Assembly: GCA_029876055.1 (NCBI GenBank)
Contig: CM056874.1
Coordinates: forward strand, 372,001 to 436,000
Reading direction: 5' to 3'
From: Madurella fahalii
Lineage: Eukaryota > Ascomycota > Sordariomycetes > Sordariales
Length of the DNA: 64,000 nt
Of the stretch, positions 23,296 through 34,540 are shown one piece after another. The notes below the pieces were generated by a model. It saw only the letters and a program-made list of their open reading frames with translations. It was not told where the DNA came from and made no database searches. Made by a program: the position numbers and the translations under genes. Position 1 is the stretch's first letter; the number at the start of each line of letters is the position of its first letter.

Positions 23296-24404
23296 GAAGT
23301 AGTGGACAAGAGAATGTTGAATTTCAAGTGTACAATTGTCCCTAAACGACCGGCTTGGACATCAGAAACTACGAGGTCGACAACGAGCGGATAACTCAGC
23401 TCTTGTATTCACGCGACATCTAGGCCCAGGGAGACCAGAGTGCTGGCTGATTCCAGTTCCTATCGAGACAACTCCACCAACGGCCAGGGAAATCACCTCC
23501 CGCGAATCTTCGAGACTAGAAGATTCCTCCCCTACCCGCCCAGCCTTCCTCGTGCGGTTCTTGGCTCCCAACTGTTCAATCAACAAGATATCCCCGATGA
23601 GGCAACTCTATTCAACATGTTGTTTCCTGCACTACAACCTAGAGGCGTGGATGGTGGGGGCTACCAGCAACCAATCCCACCGATCCGGGGGCACATGTGT
23701 AACTTCATCCAATGTTGCCTGAAGCGTTGAATCCTACTACCACATTTGCTGAGAATGAAAACGTGATTTGTGCCGCGGCCGTACCCGTATCTACGGTACC
23801 TCTGTGTGTACTTGGTGGGCATGGGAGGTTACATTTATTTGCGCCATTATACATTACCCGGTTCCTGAAGGATTTGATTGCTGGTGTGTCCAACAACCAC
23901 CAAGGCAATCTATTCGGATGTCATGCGACTGAGCGGTGGAACGTCACGGAATTATGGTATTTTTTCTACTTTGGGTACTGCGTGTGTCTCGACTCTGCCG
24001 GGCGTACTCACTACGTATTCAATTATCCCTTGTTCTGGAGCGGCTTCACGGAACTCCCCGGCGAAGCGCGAAGAGGGCGCGCGACTCGCAGCCAATCATA
24101 CCGTCATACGAGAGCTGAACGTTGAAGCAAGGGTTCAGGGGTAGCTTGACAAGCTTTCTGCGGATGGGACGCTGGGCTCGGTGCCCGTCTGATGATTGGA
24201 TGCCTCAGGATAGCATGCAACCATGGGACCACGAGGGATCAAAGTTAGCATATGTGACGATCGGTTAGCCCCCCTGTTCGGCCGTTTGTGGGCCCGTTCG
24301 GCGTATTTAGGCGATATATGTCCCATCGCCTGCGCCGACTGCCCACTACCATAAGATCCTGCAGGGCTCCAACGGCGCACTACCAGCACCGAAGGCAAAA
24401 GAAG
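23296..24404. promoter_or_regulatory. Bidirectional promoter region between PKS and glycosyltransferase
   Basis: A 1.1 kb divergent intergenic region with no supportable gene. Close to the glycosyltransferase start are two direct copies of GTTCGGC (24276 and 24296, spaced 20 bases); the first forms CGGCCG, the type of half-site bound by Zn2Cys6 regulators. A TATA-like GATATATG follows near 24312. Regulator binding is inference; no transcription factor gene was found in the cluster. Confidence 0.35.
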
Positions 24405-26110
24405 ATGTCTCCTGATCTTAAAGCCCCGAATGTCGCAACTATTCTACTCGTTGTGGGGACTGGAGGGTTTACCCATGCTGGTTCGTCTGTCCCTTGACAC
24501 CCCTCATGCACCCTTGGCACCCCTTACTAACACGACCTGATGTCGTTTGTGGACGGTCAGCTCCGGTGTTGGAACTGGGCCGCATACTTGCGCAGCGGGG
24601 CCACCGAGTAGTCTTTGCTACGCATAGAGGCCAGGAGAAATGGGTCGAATCGGCCTACTATGGCTTCGTCTCGGAGGTTTACACTATGGGGGAGCCGATG
24701 GCGCACGACCAGGAGGCTGCGCACTATCTCGACATGCAGCATTCCGATCCCAGGAAGGATTACCGGGGTTACTTCCGGCCCAAGTTCGCCGTCGATTCCT
24801 TCTGGACATCCGACTTCATTTGCCTCAAAGATATCGTCCCGAAATGCAGGCCCGACATGATCGTTGCAGACTTTTTCGTCGATGCTGTCAGGGATATCCA
24901 GCGTCAGACAGGCATCCCTGTCGCCATGGTGTGGCCGCAGATGCCGTACGGCATGGCTGGGGCCTCGTACATTCCCGGCATGCCGGGCTTCCAGATCGAC
25001 GCCTTGTCGAGCGAGCATGCCTCTCTCTGGACGAGGCTCCGGGCCGAGCTAAGGCCCCTCCGCGCTCTTCCGGCTATTTTTCCATATCTTGGCTTTATAC
25101 GCCGCATGCGCCGCGCCGCCGGAGTGCATTACTCGCTCCCGGCTCTGAACAAGCCTGGTTACTTGGTGCTTGTGAATTCCTTCTGGGGCCTCGAGACGCC
25201 CAAGGATTTGCCGCCCTTGATTGCTGCCGTTGGTCCCATCTTGGCCGATGAGTATCCACCGCTGGAGGGCGCGGCTGAGTCCTTTCTGTCATCCCACCAA
25301 CACGTGGTGTACGTGTCGTTTGGGACGCACATCCAGCTGCAACCGTGCCATCTCGAGCGGTTCCTTGCAGCTTTCTCGACCTTGTTTACGGAGGGACTCA
25401 TCGACGGTGTAATCTGGGCCGCCAACGAGGCGCAGAGTCGGCTGTTCGACTCGAAGCAAACAGTCCAAGTGGGGGCACGGAACGTTCTCGTGCGTGACAT
25501 TCTGCAGAACAACGATGCCTCGTGGTACTTCACGCCGTTCGCGCCGCAGCGGGCTATCCTGGATCGGCCTGAGACGGTGCTCTTTGTGACGCACGGTGGG
25601 GGGAGCAGCGTCAACGAGGCGCTCTTCCACGGCACGCCCATGCTCGGGCTAGGTTTCTTCTTTGACCAGCCGCTCAATGGGCTCCGTATCCAGGAGGCCG
25701 GCGTGGGTCTTGCCTTGGACAAGGCGGGCTTCTCCGAGACCGAGATTGTTGACAAGTGTCGGGCCATACTCGAAGACAAGCACGGCACCTTTGCCCAGGA
25801 TGTGGAGCGCATGCGGCGCATTGCACGGGTATCTTCGAGAAAGAAGCACTACGCAGCGGATCTGATCGAGGAAGTCATGTATGATCGTATGTTCAGCCTG
25901 AATCCGCCCGGAGATGCCGACCACGCGACCGGGCATGGAAGTCGGCAAACTGTTGCCGGGAGGTGCCGCCCCATGCACTTGCAGACGGCGGACGCCAGAA
26001 TGTCGGCCTGGCGAGCTAAGAACTGGGACCTAACATGCCTTTGGGGGGTGACCGTTGCGGGTATCATCGGTGTGGGTTACTTTACGTATCTCCGGCTTAG
26101 CAGGCGGTAA
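24405..26110 (+). CDS. UDP-glycosyltransferase (GT1 family) with C-terminal membrane anchor
   Basis: A 541-residue GT1-type glycosyltransferase in two exons, 24405-24480 and 24561-26110 (phase 1; the join gives FTHAAPVLELGRILAQRGH, the usual N-terminal acceptor-domain start). The C-terminal donor-binding signature is FTPFAPQRAIL...VLFVTHGGGSSVNEALFHGTP..., with the family His-Gly-Gly and the QPLNG segment near the sugar-binding end of the motif. A hydrophobic helix (about 513-535, LWGVTVAGIIGVGYFTYL) followed by basic residues predicts membrane anchoring. It is transcribed divergently from the HR-PKS and probably attaches a sugar to the polyketide or its oxidised product. Donor and acceptor cannot be read from sequence. 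The gene is intact. Confidence 0.9.
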
Positions 26111-26661
26111 GTAGCTGAGGGAGATCGTATTTTACGGGGGACCGAAAGAATTTGCTTCCTTCCAACGTGTGCCAAGTTTCTCGAAGCATGTCAAGCATCG
26201 CCACGTGCGGTTCAATACTACACCACTAGTACTATATGCGGTATCGCTTAACCAGGTCTCCTTCCTCCCTTTGCAGCTGTGTGGCACGTCAGGTTCCAAA
26301 CATCATCGCATCCGGTAGATTATTCCAGAGCCGCGATTGGCTAGTAGCAAGAGTGCTGAGGGATATGTACCTCCCCCAGGATGATGAATCCTAACGAGAC
26401 ACGGCCCGCTGTTAGAATTCAATGGAACAGTTGTAGACGCCGCAAACAGCGGACCCTGGCCGCGCTAGGATTAATTACCCTGGAGGTGTATAAAGCCCTG
26501 AAGTTGCTAGGAGACGGGGTAACTCTTTCCCAACATCCCTGTAGACTCAGCGTCGTACGACCTTTGATCTCAGGCTTCTTGGACCTTCCGGCAGATCCCC
26601 TGCGGACGACAGTTCACAACTGTGCGAGTATACTGGCTCAGGTTTACCAATACCGCTCACG
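26111..26661. other. Intergenic spacer with FSH-hydrolase promoter
   Basis: No gene seen. An open frame at 26381-26665 spans the promoter and is not credible as protein. Confidence 0.55.
26489..26494 (+). promoter_or_regulatory. TATA box candidate for serine hydrolase gene
   Basis: A perfect TATAAA in GTGTATAAAGCC, 168 bases upstream of the ATG at 26662. Confidence 0.45.
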
Positions 26662-27492
26662 ATGAGATTCATCTGCCTACACGGAATGGGGACCAGCCCC
26701 GAGGTGAGCCGGGCTCATCGCAGTTTTTCTTTTCTGCAAACTAACAGGATATACAGATTTTTGAGGCGCAGATCGGTAATAATATGCACATCCCTTTGTT
26801 TACGATATCAATGGCTTACGATATGGTGCCCACTAGGTCCCCTTCAGAGAGCACTTGGTGGCTTGCATGAATTTGAGTTTTACGAAGGAGAACATGAAAC
26901 GCCAGCTGCTGAAGGTAATGCTACTTTCGCGGACTGAGCAGCCCGGCAAAACTGATAGCTGGTGACAGGCATCAAGGGCATCTTTGACTGCGAGTCATAC
27001 AAGACTTGGTACGATCCCAGTCTGGGACTGGCTTCTCACCGCAAAGCCATGGAGATGGTTCAAGATATCATCGAGGAAGAAGGGCCGTTTGACGGGTGCA
27101 TCGGCTTCTCCCAAGGCGCAGCCCTTCTTGCTTCCCTGATTCTTTCCCATCAAGCGCAGCGCCCTTTTTCGCCGCCCCTCTTCCGTCTCGCCATCTTCAT
27201 CTGCGGCAGCAGCGCGCTGTCCGTTTCGGAGACAAGCGGCATGTGGAGCCGTCTGAGCCCTTCCGAGTTGGAGAAGAAGGGGCAGCGAATTAAGATCCCA
27301 ACTGTGCATATTTATGGGAACAATGACCCTGCCTATCAGGAGAGTCTGAATCTGAAGGACATGTGCGAGCCCCGATTCAGACTCGAGTACGACCACAAAA
27401 AGGGACATGAGGTGCCAAGGGCGGTTCAAATCACGGAGCAAATGGCGGGTGTTGTGAGAAAAGGGATCGAGATGGCTCTGATGGCACAGTAA
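26662..27492 (+). CDS. FSH1/LovG-type serine hydrolase (predicted polyketide-releasing thioesterase)
   Basis: A small alpha/beta hydrolase of 220 residues in four exons: 26662-26703, 26757-26775 (19 bases), 26837-26914 and 26969-27492; all phases fit. It starts directly with MRFICLHGMGTSPE|IFEAQIG, as in the FSH1 family. The nucleophile Ser lies in GFSQGA, the Asp in GNNDPAYQ and the His in KKGHEVPR. The family includes LovG, which releases the chain from the lovastatin HR-PKS LovB. Since the neighbouring PKS has no release domain, this enzyme is the best candidate for product off-loading in this cluster; that role is inferred. Taking the downstream frame alone (from 26962) would lose the N-terminal strand. 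Confidence 0.88.
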
Positions 27493-27656
27493 CGCACCAG
27501 TTCGGTGACAAGTCGTTTCCATTGTATGTAAAAGATGTAGTTAAGATTTATCACTATCTCACGGGAAAACTGCCGTCCTTTCCCGGTCCATGGATCCGTT
27601 TCGGCGACTTATATCATCTGATTGAGGGGACGATTCGGATTATACCGAATCAGCGT

Positions 27657-29706
27657 CTAACTTTCTGCTGTTGCTGCTTCCGGTGCTGCATCCACATCCT
27701 GGCCTCCCCTGGTGCGTCTCAGATAGAGATATAACATCCACCCTGCCAAACAGACGGAGAGAGCGGCGAACGCAATCATACCCCTGAATTGGAGGTTGAA
27801 CGCTTCTCCGAATATCTCACTGAGCCTTTCCCGCTGCGCCATTGACAGTCCGCTGACCACCTGGGCCGAGTTTGTCATCAAGGCCTCGAGCTGCCCTTCG
27901 TCCAGCAGCTTGGGTAGATCTTGATCAAGCCGGTCGCGAAAGAGCGATCCGCCAATGGCCAATCCAATACACCCGCCCAGTGTCCGTCCCATGTTAGTAA
28001 CGCCCATGGCTCCAGCAAGGTCCCTGTCCTCGACTTCAACTTTAATGAGATACATTAGGGAGGGCATTACGAACCCAAAGCCCGTTCCCATGATGACCTG
28101 GTAGCCGAACTGAGCATTGGGCACGCTAATTCCGACGGAAAGGGTGCTCATGAGGGTAACCCCCACCATGTTAAGGCAGGCCCCTACAAGGTGGATGGCG
28201 GGCGCGGATAGTCGATGCTTGTTGGCCAGGGCGCCGGCCACTACCGACATGACCGGAGAGGCAAGGGTCGCGGGAAGAAGGAGAATGCCAGCGCGTGTCG
28301 CCGTTTCGTAATTCACGAATTGGAAACGTTGTGGGATTTGGATAATGGAGACGTAAAAATTGAATCCAAGCAGGAGGATACTCCTATTTCCCAGCGTCAT
28401 CAGCCCATAGCTTGATTCAGTGGGTTCCGGTATAGTACGTACCCGAATACGAGCGCCACCTTGGGACGCTTGAACAGGCCCACGGGGAGCAGGCTGTCGA
28501 TGGTGCCTCGTCGGTAAGTCCAGACCTGCCAAGCGGCGAAGACTAGCAGCATCCCAATCCCGGCGACCAGTGTCCCGATAATCACACCGCCATTCCATGG
28601 GTATGTCCGCCCGCCTTCCTGCAAGGCGAAGATCAGAGGTATAGCCCAGGCTAGAGAGAGAAGTGCGCCGAGCACATCCATGGTTTTGAGTGAGCGTCGT
28701 ATCTCCTGGCTGGACTTCGGGCTCTCCATGAAAATGTAGAGAATGAGGACCGCCACAGCAGCTCCGGGAACACTAGTAGTAGATACAAGTGTGAGCAGTC
28801 CTGTACAGATCAAAGTGCAAAGTTTCCACTCAGACTTACTTTAGCCAAAATATCCACTGACTTAGGTTAGCTACTAGTACTGCATCATGCTCAAGCGGGG
28901 GTGCGGAAGTCTCACCCTCCACGTCGTGTTATCCGAGATGACACCGCCGAGTATGGGTCCGAGCAAGCTTGCAAGGGCGAAGCAGGAGCTTAGAATGCCG
29001 GTGCACATCCCTAACTTGTCCATTGGCACAATCTGCGCCAGGATGACAAAAACAAGGGAGTACAGGCCAGAGCCGCCAACCCCTTGAAGCGCGCGGAAGA
29101 CGATGCTGCTCGAGCTCGTCAGCAACTCGGAATGATGCGCGGTAGAGGTGCATATACAGCTGGAGCATTGTCTGAGCTACCGCGCAAGCAATCGAGAAAA
29201 CGCAAAAGATTGCATTTGCCAGCAATAGAAGCCATTTGGTGCCAAACGTATCGCTAAGTTTGGACCAGATGAGGATGAATGCTAGGGGGGTTGCAGAATG
29301 GTCAGTTTCCTGGACTCAAATGGACAAGGAAGAGTTGCTGAAGGAGGGAAAGCAGTAGTATCCAATTCTTACCATTGTATGTCAAGAGATATGCGACGAC
29401 AATCCAACCGGAATCACCGAATTCCTCAAGGTCGTTGGAGATGTGCACGAGCGATGTGCTGACGATTGTTGTCTCTAGTGCACATAGGAACAGTGAAAGC
29501 CAAAGCCTTGGAAGTATTAGCAGTGTTGCGGTGCGATGGAGGCAGCGTCTTGGCCCAAACCAGCGAGGCGGTTATCCACACAGCACGTACCCAGAGACGA
29601 TCAAGCCAAGCCGAACGCCTCCCATCGTCCCAGGTGCCCGAGCTTCGCTTTCCTCGCTGGAGGAACCCGCACTCTGGGCAACGTCAGACAACTCATTTTT
29701 TGCCAT
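27657..29706 (-). CDS. MFS transporter (DHA-type, about 14 TM), cluster exporter
   Basis: Major facilitator of 548 residues, split into seven exons: 29706-29591, 29506-29373, 29281-29158, 29114-28916, 28856-28840 (17 bases), 28772-28443 and 28383-27657. Phases agree throughout. The order is a hydrophilic N-terminus, TM1 with LFLCALETTIVSTSL, loop SKLSDTFGTKWLLL, the motif IVFRALQGVGGSG, then SLLGPILGGVISDNTTWR|WIFWLN, which needs the micro-exon. The pattern is that of fungal drug:H+ antiporters such as toxin and metabolite exporters. The third intron is unusually short (43 bases, or 49 with the next acceptor). It is convergent with the hydrolase gene and probably exports the cluster product. 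The C-terminus is a short cytosolic tail. Confidence 0.9.
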
Positions 29707-30260
29707 TAGGTCTTCGGATCAGATGGACAAGGCAAGGTGAGCTGTGGACTCGGATTCTTCTGTGGCTGGCAAGAATTGCAACAAAATAAGGTGATAGCAT
29801 ATGATGGTACCGGAGCTAACTATCTCCGGCCTTGCTCGGGTCGGCGGAATTCGTCTAGATTTCCATCGTTGTATTGAGAATGATCCTTCTGTCGGGTTGC
29901 GGCGTATAATAGATGACATCGGCTAATATCAGGCCATCCACAACACGCGAGCCCGTGGGACGCCACGGCATCGTGCCGTACACAGCGCAACAGGATCCAC
30001 ATTCCCCAAGCCCTGCTTGTGCATGTATACCCCCTGTACAGGTACGTACTCTGCCCGGATCGCACCATGCTCGCGTTGCGAAGCTTTGCTTCATCCTTCC
30101 AGGTATGTCCGGGTGCAACAGGCACCACAGCCATAACTACCGCCGGATCCGGAGTAAGGCGGACCTTTTCCCGAGACGCGTTGAAGAAGATTGACAGAGA
30201 CATGAAACGCCGCCACTTTTCTTTCCATCATTACAGGCACGTTGTACATCCGCACTGAGC
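29707..30260. promoter_or_regulatory. Divergent promoter region, MFS and FAD monooxygenase
   Basis: 554 bases between two divergently transcribed cluster genes. The short open frames show no protein features. No specific operator could be assigned. Confidence 0.4.
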
Positions 30261-31691
30261 ATGGAAAGCACCCACGGCCAGGATGAGAAGGGGCCAGTCC
30301 CTCTTCGCATCGCCATTATCGGTGCTGGCATCGGGGGGCTCACTTTGGCCCAGCTCTTGAAGCAAAACCCCCGGCTCAGTGTCACGGTATACGAGCGGGG
30401 AACCAGACAGGAAGCAGCCAGCTCCTTGACCGGGTTCCGTATCCTGCTCTCGCGGGAAATGCTCGCAACGCTTCGCCAGCGCCTACCCGAAGAAGTGATG
30501 CCATATCTTGAAAAGGCAGTTGGCACCACACCCTCGAAAGGACAAAGCATTGCCCTCCTGGACCAAAAAGGCGGCGTAAAGCTGAGCCTCACGCCGAAGG
30601 AATTCCGCGAGGCAAGCTCAGTCTCCCGGTGGAAGTTGAGAACCGCTCTACTCCGTGGCCTCGATGACATAGTCAAGTGGGAAACCGAGTTCCAGGGCTA
30701 CGAACAACGAGGCCGAGAAGTGTATGTCAAACTCAGCGACGGCAACATTGTTGCGTACAACCTCGTCGTCGGGGCTGATGGCGCGGGGAGCAAGATCAGA
30801 AAGCAACTGCTTCCTGATCCCAAGAGGGACAGTCTCGGTATCACAGTGCTCTATTTCAAAATGCCCCTCACGCCCGAGACGGAGCTGATGATGCCCTTCG
30901 GCACCGGTTGCATGGTGAGTCAAGACAGCCAGCTGTATTGGGCCATATCGACGGCATGCTAAATTAGCCGCCCCAAGGTTATGGCGCCACGGAGCTCTAT
31001 GGTCGTATCGTACTTCAAGGATCGGGCCACGCCATACACCCCGTTTAACCTCGAATCCATCGATCCCGAGCACTCGTATCTCATGTGCGGACTGGGGTGC
31101 CCCACCGAGGACTACGTCAAGCACGGAGCAAAGCCCGAAGACATGAGCCCGGCAAAGCTCAAGGAGTTCTGGCTTGCGCGCACGAGACGCTGGCATCCCC
31201 TTTTCCGCTCGCTGATCGCCATACCATCCCGGAGACGGTCTACGTCGCGAACCTGAAATCTCAGCGCCCGCTCAAGCCTTGGAGCTCGGATAACATCGTA
31301 CTCCTCGGGGATGCTGCTCACAGGTTGGTGCTCTGCCGAAGAATCCGTCAGCGACCCCGCTAAACTCGTCCGAACAAAACTCTACAACATGACACCGTAC
31401 TTGGGCAAAGGCGCCACGTCGGCCATTGCCGACGCCATCGCTCTCGCGGAGCACCTTGGAAAGCTGACCGCGCCACGGGACGGAGACGAGCTGAAACGGG
31501 CGCTTGATCAGTATACCGTCGGGATGCTCGAGTCCGGGTTCGGAATGGCCAAGAAGAGCAAGCTCGTCCACAATGTCGTCTTTGCGGGGTCGACACCCCT
31601 CAAAGCGCATTTGCGGAACGCTGTGTTACGCCTGCTTGGCTTCTCTAGGAACCTCGTCCTTGGCAGGAGAGAGGTCGAGTCCTTGGCTTAA
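30261..31691 (+). CDS. FAD-dependent monooxygenase, disrupted by frameshift and lost splice acceptor
   Basis: Flavin monooxygenase of the salicylate hydroxylase-like group, about 434 residues if whole. Exon 1 (30261-30914) has the Rossmann motif IAIIGAGIGGLTLAQLL, then the mid Arg region SSVSRWKLRTALL and the DG motif VVGADGAGSKIR. Exon 2 begins at 30978. At 31220/31221 one base appears missing: the frame shifts between RSLIA and TIPETVYVANLK. The FAD-ribityl motif GDAAH is followed by an intron (31324-31387) whose end reads CTCTACAA instead of CTCTACAG; the family sequence resumes at once with MTPYLGKGATSA. The last exon ends at 31691. Two independent lesions argue for a pseudogene in this strain, although read errors cannot be excluded. 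In the cluster it would oxidise the polyketide. Confidence 0.82.
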
Positions 31692-32275
31692 GTCCGAGTT
31701 CTGGAAGCACTTCTGCAAGGCCACGCGAATGGGAGGTTAGGCCGGGAGAGGCGGTCGTGCGGGTTTAACCGATTTTGGTGCTGGCTGAGACTAAAACTCA
31801 CATTCCCTTCTGTTGTATTTCTTTTGTTATCAATTCCGGTAACGTGGGGGTTTGCATGGAGCGTAAAATGTAGGTTGTCACACTAATATTGGGATGTCCG
31901 ACTGATCTGCAGACTTGCAGCTCAGTAGCGATTCCCCCGCTTTCTTAACACAGAGTTGAGGATACTTATACATGGTTCTGCTCTGCCGACCCGGGTCTGA
32001 TGTGACCCTCATTCAGATTGTATCTCCACAAAGCTATTGGTTCATTGACCACAAACGGCATAGCTCCGTGTAGTGCAACATGGGAGACCAAGTTCTATTG
32101 CATGCTTCATGCATTGGAAGCACATGGTATTCTGAGGGATCGGATTGTGTCAAGAGGCAGCAGACCGCGGCACCCCTTGAACATGGATATATGATCTTTC
32201 GCAGAAGCGCCCATGTTGGTACTGGTAGTACCCGAGATAATTACAGGTCTGCTGCTTCCGATCATAGGTGAAATC
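31692..32275. other. Intergenic spacer, P450 promoter
   Basis: 584 bases without a supportable gene. The P450 frame is open back to an alternative ATG at 32213, which would add 21 hydrophobic residues. Confidence 0.5.
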
Positions 32276-34092
32276 ATGATGGAATTGTTATCGGTCCTCG
32301 TGCTGGCCATTGTGGCAATCGCCTCAGCTTTGGTACTGCGCATTATCTACAACCTGTATTTTCATCCTTTGGCTAGATTTCCCGGCCCTTGGTACGCGGC
32401 ATCGTTCTCATTGTCTGGCGCGATTGTGTCGCTACTCCGTCGAGAGCCAGAGTGGATGATGGGGCTCGCGAAGAAGTATGGAGGTATGGCGCGCTCTCGC
32501 ACATCCAATCGACCGGACATCTGTTGCTAACCCCGCTACAAGCTGGCGACAATCCAATCCGGATATCTCCCAATCTGCTCCTTTTCCCGAGATCATCGAC
32601 TCTGAAGGATATCTACTGCAAGGCACAGCTCAACACCAAGGGACCGCTATATGGGACTGGTGTGCTAGGCCCGCCGCATCTGTTTTCGACACTCGACGGT
32701 AATGAGCACAGGATTCTGAGGAAGGCCTTGGGTGGACCGCAGGTGGGCTATCCCATGATGATATTTGCTCATGATGAATGGGCTACTGACCCTCAGGCAT
32801 ACAGTGGTCGTTTGGAGTACTCAAAAACGTATGGGAGCCTCGAATCGACGGGTTGATCGAGCTTTTCAGCAAGAGGATGATGGAGTTTTCCGAGCGTGGT
32901 GAAACAGTCGACATATCAGACAAAGTCGCCCAGTTCGCCGCCGACGTGATGACCATGGTCTCCTTCTCCGAGCCCTGGGGTTTTGTCAAGAACAGCCGCG
33001 ACGAGCGACACCTCTTGGAGAGCTGGCGCGACGGGCTCAACCTATTCGGTTTTGCAGGGCGCTTTCGGTGGTTCCGGGACACAATCCTCAAGTCTCCCCT
33101 ACTGGCCCCGCATATCCTCCCAAAAATGAGCGACGCGTCCGGAATGGGTTATCTCATCGCCCAAGCTGACGAGCAAGTTGCCCGACGAGAGAAGCTCATC
33201 GATGAACAAGGCTTCACCCAGGACAAGCCCGATTTCCTACAATAGTCAGTTTCCTTGATAAACCCCCCTTCCCTATCCGCTATCTACCACTGCACTTAGT
33301 ACCTAGTAAGTAGTGCTAACACCCGCCACCCGCCGGTGAAAAAAAATATTTAGCGCCCTCGAAGCGCGCATCCAATCCCAACCGCTCAGCCCGGTCCAGA
33401 AACGCGCCCACATCACCCTCCTGATCCAAGCCGGCGCCGACACCACGGGCACCGCGCTCGGCAGTACGCTCCGCTTCCTGCTGACCCACCCCTCTTGCCT
33501 GGCCCGGGTCCGCTCGGAAATCGCCGCCGCCGAGGCCGCCGGCCGGCTCTCCTCCCCCGTCCAGTACGAGGAGACCCGCGCCTACCTCCCCTACTTCGTG
33601 GCCTGCATCAAGGAAAGCATGCGCCTCAACCCCCCCGCCACCAACCTCTTCTCCCGGCTGGTGCCCGAGGGAGGGGCCAGGGTCGGCGGGGTCTTCGTCC
33701 CCGAGGGCACGGAGATCACGACCCAGGCGTGGGTCGTCATGCGCGACCCGGAGCTGTACGCCCCCGACCCAGAGGCTTACCGGCCCGAGCGCTGGCTGGA
33801 GAGCGAGGAGAAGACGGCCGAGTTTGAGTCGTGCAGTTTTGTGTTTGGGATGGGGCCGAGGGTCTGTCTGGGCAAGGACATCGCCGTGATGGAGTTGTAT
33901 AAGCTTCTGCCTGAGGTGAGTGCGTTTTTCGAGGGTTGCGTCGGTGCTGATTGTACTCTTGGACTGATCAACTGGGCTTAGATCTTGAGGCGGTTTGATA
34001 TGGAACTGGTATCTGAGGGACGTCCGATTGTTGCAGGCGGCGTAATGTACAACTCGGGTTTGACGGTGAGGCTTTCTGGCAGGAAGGCCTGA
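32276..34092 (+). CDS. Cytochrome P450 monooxygenase of the PKS cluster
   Basis: A 506-residue P450 in five exons: 32276-32483, 32543-32742, 32805-33244, 33354-33915 and 33982-34092, all in phase. An N-terminal membrane helix (LSVLVLAIVAIASALVLRII) is followed by the hinge FHPLARFPGPWYAA. The I-helix is LIQAGADTTGTAL, ExxR is ESMR, the PERF motif is YRPERWL and the haem loop is FGMGPRVCLGKD. The tail closes with MYNSGLTVRLSGRKA. Unlike the FAD monooxygenase beside it, this gene shows no lesion. It lies in tandem downstream of that enzyme and marks the right edge of the recognisable cluster. It is expected to hydroxylate or otherwise oxidise the polyketide chain; the site is unknown. Confidence 0.9.
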
Positions 34093-34540
34093 AAAAACGA
34101 ATGAAATTTAGCAGAGGGCGGGTAGAAGCACAGAATGAGGTAAGGTACTAATCAGTGCAAACTAGTCAGGGTTAGGAGAACCTGCCTTACTCATCCCGTA
34201 TTTCCGGCAATTGCAGGCTTTGGACACGTTATGTTAGAAACAAGCAAACATTGATCCTCACTCAAAGGTCCGGAGGCAGGCTAATACCACCATAAAACCA
34301 TAGGACCCATTTTGATCATTATTCACTAACACGATAATAATTTGAATGTATTAGAGACGCAGTATCCACCACTATAATGTATATCGACATTAACGATCAT
34401 AAAACCCAAAACGCCGCAGATTGAGTAGTTACTTGATCTCCAACTATAAATCTGGCCGTCATTCCAGACCCCCTGGGGCCACTAACCGATCCAAAGCTAC
34501 AACCGTCTATTAGCTTGGCTTAGCAGCTCTTTCGCAACGC
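34093..34540. other. Intergenic spacer, A/T-rich
   Basis: No gene. Noticeably richer in A/T (around 34230-34440) than the coding flanks. Confidence 0.5.
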
